A stretch of DNA of 64,000 bases, taken from contig OY978529.1 of NCBI GenBank assembly GCA_963854835.1, positions 8,173,501 through 8,237,500 of the forward strand, read 5' to 3'. This stretch comes from Megamerina dolium. Taxonomy: Eukaryota > Arthropoda > Insecta > Diptera > Megamerinidae. This document shows, in pieces, positions 57,396 to 64,000 of the stretch. The notes under the pieces are model-generated. The model searched no databases. It saw nothing but the letters and a program-made list of their open reading frames with translations, and was not told the origin of the DNA. The position numbers and the translations under genes are program-made. Each line of letters begins with the position of its first letter. The first letter of the stretch is position 1.

Positions 57396-57962
57396 CAGTC
57401 CGATTCTGAATAAAAATTCCCCGGAAATGTTTCCCCTTTTTCCTATTCTCATATTCTGAATATAAATTCCCTGGGAGTTTTTCCCTTTTTCCCTTTCCTC
57501 CGATTCTAAACGAACATCAAAATTGGGAATTTCTTCCCTGGGAAAAAAGTAAGCATTATGAATGTAAATAAAAGGGGAATTGTGATGACGTTTGTTGAAA
57601 ATTATTCCGCCAAAAATCTGCAAGGAAGTTCGATGCAAAAATATAAGTAATCAATTTTTTTCGTTGAAAATGGCATAAATGTTGTTATTTATTTTTATTA
57701 CAAATATGATTATCGCATTATTCTTACTTTTAGATCAAAAACTACAAATAAATACCAATCTGTTTGTGCACGATTATAGTACTAAATTGTTCAACTTTCA
57801 CAAATTAATTGCATTTTCTTAATCAAAACACAATTAGGTGAAAAAACTATCTTCGAAACTTCGAAATTCTCTTTCCCATTTTATTCTGTTCCGCCGACTG
57901 TTTAGAATAGGAGCAATTTATTCTCGGGAAAAATCAATTTTATTTAATATTCAGAATCGGGC
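57396..57962. mobile_element. MITE with CAGYCCGATTCTGAATA ends
   Basis: Left end cagtccgattctgaataaaa, right end mirrored as cagcccgattctgaatatta. Flanks att on both sides suggest a 3-bp target duplication of the PIF/Harbinger kind. The interior near the left end repeats the motif (attctgaatataaattccct) with gggaa/ttccc runs. No conserved ORF; 567 bp. Confidence 0.68.
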
Positions 57963-58087
57963 TGATTATTTTATTTTTCCCGTCCTTTTTTTTTTTTTTT
58001 TTTTGCTATTTATCATAAACAGATTCGCGGGTAGTTAGTAAATAATCAATTATACAATAAAAATTTCTGGAGGTCATCGAATGTTGG

Positions 58088-58911
58088 CTTCAGTTTCTAA
58101 AAGTACTTATCGAAATGAGTAAAATCCCCACCACCAGCTTCAATCATCAAAAGTTCGACAAGATCAATTCTATCCTTTATTAAAAAGGTAGAAGAGATTC
58201 TAGTCTCTTCTTCCTTCTTCAATCTTATTATGGAGAGATAATACGAGCTGCTGATCTACGACATAATGGCACTATCTTCAACAAAAGTGACATGCTGTTA
58301 GCGTATGCTGACGATATTGATATAATAGGCATGAACACGCGAGCAGTCAGTGCAGCATTCTCAGAGTTGCAAAGAGAGCCGCGCCGGATGGGTCTTACGG
58401 TGATCGAGGGCAAGACGAAGTATCTAGCGTCAACAAACAAAGAGTCCCGGCGTCTTGGACAGCACGTCACTGTTGACAAATATGCTTTTGAAGTAGTAAG
58501 GGACTTTGTCTATCATGGAACCAGCATTAACAGCAGTAATAACGTCAGCTTGGACATCATGCGTAGGATAACTCTTGCTAACAGGTGTTACTTTGGGCTG
58601 AGTAAGCAATTGAGAAGTCGAGCCCTCTCTCGAAGAACGAAAACTACACCTCAAATAATGTGCCGAAGCTCGCACAATTTCCACCTCAGATGAGAGAATG
58701 CTCGGAGTTTTCGAGAGAAAAGTCCTACGCAAGATCTTTGGACATATTTGCGTTGGTGGCGAGTACCGAGTTTCAGGTAAAATATGCATGAGACGATAAA
58801 ATCTAAATTGAAGCAAAAAAAAAAAACCCCCCAAATGAGATATTGCTCGTTTCGATGAGTACTTTTAGAAACTGAAGTCAAAACTGAGGCAACTTTTTGT
58901 GTGTGGCACTG
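58088..58911. mobile_element. Inverted-repeat element enclosing a LINE fragment
   Basis: Left arm ttcagtttctaaaagtactt at 58090-58109 and right arm mirrored (aagtactcatcgaaacgagc region, 58840-58880). Extending outward, the right end is cagtgccacacacaaaaagt (mirrored, ending 58911) followed by TA, the look of a Tc1-type end; the left outer end is eroded. Between the arms lies the RTE-like fragment 58230-58775. Confidence 0.6.
58230..58775 (+). pseudogene. TAAG-family RTE-like LINE, palm and thumb fragment
   Basis: Reads EIIRAADLRHNGTIFNKSDM, LLAYADDIDIIGMNTRAVSA, AFSELQREPRRMGLTVIEGK, HVTVDKYAFEVVRDFVYHGT, LDIMRRITLANRCYFGLSKQ, LRSRALSRRTKTT. A deletion then removes the LTYGAEAW segment and the tail resumes with VFERKVLRKIFGHICVGG in another frame. 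The catalytic YADD is intact. The same LINE as at 11.0, 22.8, 29.3 and 43.9 kb. Confidence 0.85.
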
Positions 58912-59280
58912 TATATTTATGCTCTGAACTATCAACTACAAATATATTGCTCCATGGTTAAAGTCAAAGTTTAATTCATCAAAAAACGCGATACTAAATT
59001 AAAGATGATCTTAATTCTGACTACAACTATGGGGGGCCATTAGGTTTTAATCATAATTTTTAGTTGAATTTGATTGAGTTGAGTTGATTTCAAAAATTGT
59101 TCATTTAATTTGGTTTAGTTTCGTTGAAACATTTTCGACAATCATTACATTCATTTAATTGTCATATTGAAAAAAATATGTATATAATTAACTAGTCCCA
59201 TTATGATGATAAACCGTATAAAATGGTCACAAATTTATGAAACGAATTACACGTTATATTCGAAATGGAATAAATGTTGT
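58912..59280. other. Non-coding; third copy of a 30-bp end motif
   Basis: The string agatgatcttaattctgact then acaacta at 59003-59029 matches the right end of the 45271-45861 element. Nothing else seen. Confidence 0.4.
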
Positions 59281-59283
59281 GTA

Positions 59284-59309
59284 TTTTTTTTTTTTTTTTT
59301 TTTTTTTAA
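59284..59309. repeat. Poly-T run (poly-A on the minus strand)
   Basis: About 26 T in a row, downstream of the coiled-coil exon on the minus strand, preceded there by tttttattaaa. It may be simple repeat in the 3' UTR. Confidence 0.6.
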
Positions 59310-59410
59310 TAAAAACAACTAAAATTTTTATCTATTCAAAGTTTGCTCTACGCTTGTAAGCCACAACGATTGATGATGTTCAACTTTGGTCATCAATTTT
59401 ACTTCCATAG

Positions 59411-59598
59411 TCAACATTTTGGTGTATTACTTGTCGCACTGCCCGTCTCCAAGTGTTGCATTAATAACTGTTGCAAATTGACACGTAATGCACGCTCCTC
59501 ATTTATTTGTAACTTCATTTGCGCCATATCCTGTTGCATTTGACGTATGGCTGTCCATAATTGTCGCAGGGTGGGTGTCATATCCTCATTTTCCAAAC
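59411..59598 (-). CDS. Terminal coding exon of a host gene, coiled coil
   Basis: On the minus strand an acceptor (actcacaatag) is followed by LENEDMTPTLRQLWTAIRQM, QQDMAQMKLQINEERALRVN, LQQLLMQHLETGSATSNTPK, Cys and a TGA at 59411-59413. The heptad-like pattern and Gln/Glu/Leu richness indicate a parallel coiled coil at the C-terminus. Codon use looks purposeful and there is no transposon match. The 5' flank has a TG/CA run typical of introns. The protein is not identified; the MK--(I/L)-EE-RA-R pattern recalls C-terminal coiled coils of Rho regulators (PIX-like), but that is weak. Upstream exons are outside the window or unrecognised. Confidence 0.6.
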
Positions 59599-60111
59599 CT
59601 ATTGTGAGTTAATTGGTTGATTGATGTCATTATATTCAGTGTGTATGTGTGTGTGTGTGTGTGTGTTTGTTTAGTGCCGTAGAATAGTAGTAATTAAAAG
59701 CATGTGCACCCGTCAGCAGAGTATAGACGCAGTTGTTTGTGAAAAGTATATTATTGTAATACATATACAGAAAATAGAAAGAAAGAAGAAAAATAGAAAA
59801 TAGTGGTATGTTCGATGCTATCTTGAAAAATTATTCTTTAATTATATTCTATTATGTAGGAATACGTATGTATGCATGTGCATTCGCTTAAGTTCACCTC
59901 TTTATTTTTATCTATAACACATAGATCGTTTAACGGCAGTAACGACGTAATGTGCTTACATACGCATGTACAACATTGTGACACACAACCCCCACCAGAG
60001 TTGTATTTGGTACATTTTTTTTTTGGAAACGTAACGTAATGAAACATTTTTTTCGAATTCATTTTAAAAGACGCACATTTGACAAGAATTCACCTTCCAC
60101 AACTTCCAAGA
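59599..60111. other. Intron-like non-coding with TG microsatellite
   Basis: A TG run at about 59641-59665. No coding; it would be the intron before the 59.4 kb exon on the minus strand. Confidence 0.45.
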
Positions 60112-61268
60112 TTACAATTGAAGGCGGTCCCAGAACTACCCGACCTAACCGAACATAATCTCCTTTTAACTCTATACACTTTTCCCAGCGATATTCTATA
60201 GCTTCCATATCCTGTTTATAGTATGAACTGTTTAGCTCATTAAAATAGCCATCTACCGCAGGCTCTACCTCTTCATTGTTTGCAAATCTTCTACCACGAA
60301 GCCATTTTTTTCCAAATTTGGAAATAGAAAATAATCCGAAGAAGCTAAATCTGGTGAATAAGGTGCGTGCTGGAACAATTCGAGCTTTAACTCATTGATT
60401 TTGGCCATCGCAATAGTGGATGTGTGAAATGGTGCATTGTCTTGATGAAACAACACTTTCTTTTTCGCCAAATGCGTCCTTTTTTCTTTAATTTCATCAC
60501 TTAAACGCTGCAATAAATTAGCATAATACTCGCCATTGATTGTTTTTCTTTTAATCAATAAAAATTATCTCACGTGCATCCCAAAAAACAGATGCCATAA
60601 ACTTGCTTGCAGATGGAACTGTCTTCGCCTTCTTTCGACACGATTCTCCCCTTTCAGTCCACTGTTTTGACTGCTGCTTTGTCTCAGGTGTGAAGTGGTG
60701 GACCCATGTCTCATCCATAGTTACGAATCGACGCAAAAACTCGTCTTTATTACTGTGAAACATCGCCAAACGCACTAGAGAGACATCTTCACGACGTTGT
60801 TTTTGTTCTATTGTGAGCAAACGCGGCACCCATCTTGCGCACAGCTTTTTCATCTCCAAATTTTCGGCCAATATACGATGTATAACTCTTTTTGAAATGC
60901 CTGTAATTTCATCTAGCTCACGCACCTTCAGCCGGCGATCATCCAATACCATTTTGTGGATTTTCTTAACCGTTTCTAGCGTGGCCACCTCAATTGGTCG
61001 AACACTACGGTGTTCGTCTTGGCAGCTCGTACGACTTCGTTTAAACTCTGCCACCCAATATTTTCTGGTCATAACGAAGGAGCAGACGCGCCCAGATTAG
61101 AATCTAGTTCGGCTTTAATATTCGTTGCATAACGGTGACCAATTTTTTCCATGTTTACAAATTCACTGAGATCGTTAACTTTCGATAGCTCTAAAAAAAA
61201 ATACTTTTCACCAAAGGAACTTCTTCCTTCTTTCATATGTCAGGTAGGGTAGGTCTGGGACCGCCCTC
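60112..61268 (-). mobile_element. Irritans-like mariner, full length
   Basis: Ends: left aaggcggtcccagaactacc near 60121, right mirrored gggcggtcccagacctaccc up to about 61268. TA precedes the left end at 60110-60111 but a few extra bases (caattg) intervene. Same family as 15125-15825. Confidence 0.85.
60150..61152 (-). pseudogene. Irritans-like DD34D transposase, first helix deleted
   Basis: Starts MEKIGHRYATNIKAELDSN at 61152; compared with the copy at 15254 about 12 residues of the first helix-turn-helix are missing, and a shift follows. Open from 61072: KYWVAEFKRSRTSCQDEHRS, VRPIEVATLETVKKIHKMVL, VRELDEITGISKRVIHRILA, LCARWVPRLLTIEQKQRRED, RRFVTMDETWVHHFTPETKQ (first Asp), PSASKFMASVFWDAREIIFI. 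A one-base shift at about 60555 leads to KRKTINGEYYANLLQRLSDE, VLFHQDNAPFHTSTIAMAKI (second Asp), QHAPYSPDLASSDYFLFPNL (third Asp; usual LAPSD reads LASSD), then KCIELKGDYVR in another frame. All catalytic Asp are present, but the DNA-binding domain is damaged. Confidence 0.88.
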
Positions 61269-61339
61269 GTAATTCTATAGTGGGACGATATACGGAATGT
61301 GAAAAATGTCTAAAAAATTTTGAAAAATGAGAAAATAGT

Positions 61340-61640
61340 GATGCTATTGTTCCATCCTACCAAAAAGGTCTATTAATGCTCAACAGACATGCAGTTATTA
61401 TGCTGGTAGGAATTATTATTACGGGGCATTGTCTGCTAGTGAGTCATGCAAGTAGGCTAGTCACTACGTCATCCTCTTACTGCTGGAGCTGCGGCGACGA
61501 GAAAGATCCAAAGTCCCTTAGAATGACTCACCTGGGCAGTCATTTACACGACCTCGCCGAGCTGGTTCACTGTCAGATAGGGAATATTCTACCTTGGGTA
61601 AACGGGGTAGCCTGCCTGCGGCGTCACAATGGACCCTAAC
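61340..61640 (+). pseudogene. LINE pol C-terminus (RNase H/CCHC-type tail)
   Basis: Reads IMLVGIIITGHCLLVSHASR, SSYCWSCGDEKDPKS, then HLGSHLHDLAELVHCQIGNI. This resembles the GII-TGHCLL-HA-R-GL ... C--C-E block after RNase H in R1/LOA-type LINEs. One of about four such tails in the window. Truncated on the left. Confidence 0.65.
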
Positions 61641-62697
61641 CTAGCCAATTGTCACGTCCCACTGTAGAATTATTTAAATGTTTTTCACTCAAACTGATTT
61701 AGATTAAACTTTCCATAAAAATAAACTCTTCAACATTATTTTCATTCGAAGAAAAACCTTCTGACCATAATTAAATATGATAAAAAAAATGTACCGAACA
61801 AAATTCTGGTAGAGGTGTGCCAATTAGTGTGCGATCACTGTACATGCATTATTATAATCGTGCTTCATAAGCTATTAACTTTAGCATATTCAGAGCGAAT
61901 TGGAGATTTGAGCTTTATACGTAAGAACTACATGCAATACTTATGCTGTGAGCTTTGAATGTACACAAAGCAACTACTCGTAAACTACTTCTAAGTATGC
62001 GTTCGATACAACTTAAAGAAAAGAAATACAAAATAAAATCAAAACAAGTTTCAATGCTTAAATGTTTGTTGCATATTACGCTGTAAATATGTATAAGAAT
62101 ATGCTGCATTAAAATTACTGAAACTAATAAAATTAAGAAAATTTATAAGCAATAATATACGTAACATATTCTGTTATTAAAAATAAATTTTGAACTCCAT
62201 TAAACTTTCAAATTTTCAAAATATTATCAATACGTTGAGCAAGCTTTTAAGCTTTCTTTACAATAACGCGACAAGTGAGGCGATGTTCGAAATCGAGAAC
62301 GCAGTAGCTGTCAAAAAGATTTATGTGCCATATGTTTGAACCTCTCTCTTGATTTTGAATTTATATTAAAATCTCTCATTGCAAATGCTTGACAGCAATC
62401 TGTTTCATAACTGTTGTATTCATTGCAACATTGCAACATTGCAACACAACGATAAGATGGCGTCTGCAACAAAAGTTGTGATGATGATTGCAACGATAAC
62501 ATTAAAATTTCATTAAAATACATTTTCCAAAAATCAAACAGAATAACTTCCATTAAACGTTTCACAAATAAAATATTTTTAGTACTTCGGCGAAAAAAAA
62601 AATAATAAAACAAGCTAAATGGAATTATCTCAGTGTTGGAAATCGTTGGTAATAAAAAAAAACATATACATATATAAGAAAGCCATGCCATCTAATA
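61641..62697. other. Non-coding, no feature seen
   Basis: AT-rich. A triple repeat of attgcaac at about 62423-62446. No gene. Confidence 0.4.
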
Positions 62698-63194
62698 GCC
62701 CTGACAGACGGCAGCGTTAATCCGGATTAACGATTTAATGCGAATTAACTCGGGCATTAATTGCAGCTAATCCGAATTAACTCCACAAGTTAATTCTCAA
62801 AATTAAAGAGGATTCGGACAATTTACGATGGCAACACTGCTGAAAAATTTCTATTCTGAATTTTCTCTCCATCAAACTTACAAAACAATAGATGTATTCG
62901 CTTATAAAAAACATTCAACAATTGTTAACAGATTTCGACATGAAAAACGTTTGCGAACAAATAAATCCAGCTGCCAATTACGAACTGTGAATGTCCATTT
63001 ACAAGTTTCTGATAGTTTTTAGTTCAAGTACTTCTTGTAGATTTTCTCATATCGAGCGTGACAGATGACAGAAATTGATAGTGATAGTAATGTAAGTGAG
63101 CAGACCTAATAAAACAGCAATCAGCTGTCTGGTTAGTATTTTATTCGGATTAAGTGCGTCGTTAATCCGGATTAACGCTGCCGTCTGTCTAGGC
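62698..63194. mobile_element. MITE copy 2 (GCCTAGACAGACGGC family)
   Basis: Ends gccctgacagacggcagcgt and the mirrored gcctagacagacggcagcgt, flanked by TA (62696-62697, 63195-63196). Near each end the inverted repeat continues as taatccggattaacg, giving about 34 bp. The interior is collinear with copy 1. The 64-codon frame (62828-63022) is not conserved in copy 1, so it is not a gene. Confidence 0.9.
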
Positions 63195-64000
63195 TATAAG
63201 TGTTGACAGTTGTTGCAATGTTGCAGCCGCAGTCAATCTGTTTACTACTAAAGATATAATAAATATATATAGTATAATATTAATACAATATAATATATTG
63301 TAATAATGGTAATATAATACAATTGCAACTCGCCCCTCCTTACACTTATTATTGTTAAAAAGTATGCGATGGATCGCAGCGAGTGTTCTCGACTTCGAAT
63401 TCAAGTCTCGCCTCGCATCACAAACTATTGTTAGCAAAGATTATATCTCTAGAAACATAGGGTGACTTCTTAAACGCATCTTGCTTTGCAATCAAAGAAT
63501 GTAGTATATTCCTAAATGCAACTATGTAAACTTTTGACAAAGTATCATATTCCTAAAGGTAAAGTTAAAGGTAAAGGTACTGTTAAGGATGAGCAGAGGA
63601 AAACTAATAAGCGCATTGCCAATATTTGTGATTCAAAACTTCTGCAATGTATTCAAGTGGCAGTGCTGCAAAGTAACAAGACCGTATTAAGGCCGCATTA
63701 ATACTTTGCATATAGATGTTTTGGAAGTCAGCCATATTTCTGAGTTTTCATTGATCGTCATCATATACTTTATATTAACGATGTAAAGCAAAAATATTGC
63801 ATAAATAGTAAAATATGATTTGGAAAATTTCAGAAAAAAAATATATACATATGTATTGAAATCATTTTTAATTGTAAAAAAGTAAGAAACTTTATTAATT
63901 TTGATTTTCATTTCATCGTGTTTAAGTAATGTATTGTACAATGTGTAGACATATTTTTTTTTTTTTTTAGTAATAATGTGCCTAGTTACATTTGGCGCAT
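63195..64000. other. Non-coding, no feature seen
   Basis: AT-rich, including taatataata-type runs near 63255-63320. No recognised signal. Confidence 0.4.

Noticed and set aside
59284..59598. Processed pseudogene (exon plus poly-A)
   Set aside because: An intron acceptor directly precedes the coding part and intron-like sequence lies upstream, which a processed copy would lack.
62828..63022. 64-codon ORF in MITE copy 2
   Set aside because: The equivalent frame is broken in copy 1, so there is no sign of coding selection.

Overview
The window reads as a transposon graveyard in the AT-rich genome of a higher (cyclorrhaphan) fly. Dense dipteran transposon families, CAA/CA/TA microsatellites, stretches of repeated gtatgta and a canonical intron acceptor all fit; a tephritid fruit fly is my best guess, but it is inferred, not proven. 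There is no prokaryotic gene organisation. Almost every protein-like stretch is transposase or reverse transcriptase, and most are broken by stops, frameshifts or deletions. I see only two candidate pieces of host genes, both on the minus strand: a possible 5' exon near 36.5-36.8 kb and a terminal coding exon with a coiled-coil tail near 59.4-59.6 kb.

Layout. 1.5-3.1 kb: Tc1-like element with perfect 29-bp inverted ends inside a TA microsatellite, one nonsense codon. 3.2-8.1 kb: rearranged jockey-type non-LTR retrotransposon interrupted by a second Tc1-like element (4469-6119, intact 346-residue transposase, IR/DR ends) and by about 600 bp of unclassified DNA. 8.6-13 kb: SINE copies, LINE fragments, a deleted mariner and the remains of an unassigned transposon ORF. 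13.5-20 kb: at least six mariner-type remnants and one copy of a MITE. 20-24.6 kb: SINEs, two RTE-like LINE tails and a repeat-array element. 24.7-26 kb, 31.5-32.7 kb and 37.7-38.4 kb: decayed transposases of one group with a D-41-D spacing (rosa-like); 27.5-28.8 kb: Mos1-like mariner. 37.4-39.4 kb: second array element. 40-41.5 kb: Mutator/Phantom-like and hAT-like remnants. 42-49 kb: SINEs, LINE tails and a deletion-derivative mariner. 50-51.6 kb: mariner with a full-length SINE inside it. 53-54.2 kb: R1/LOA-like LINE. 55.9-57 kb: another mariner. 57.4-58.9 kb: two inverted-repeat elements, one enclosing an RTE-like LINE fragment. 60.1-61.3 kb: irritans-like mariner. 62.7-63.2 kb: second copy of the MITE.

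The strongest signals outside standard families are: (i) a tRNA-derived SINE family of about 360 bp with at least ten copies, one rearranged into a fold-back and one with a clear 14-bp target duplication; (ii) a two-copy MITE family with ends GCCTAGACAGACGGC; (iii) two mariner copies that share the same internal deletion junction, hence a mobilised non-autonomous derivative; (iv) a LINE family whose three visible 3' ends all finish in a TAAG tandem tail; (v) the intact Tc1-like element at 4.5-6.1 kb, the best candidate for recent activity. I did not find evidence for a wholly new biological system. Nested insertions give a relative order: jockey before Tc1; mariner before SINE; array element before the rosa-like transposon.
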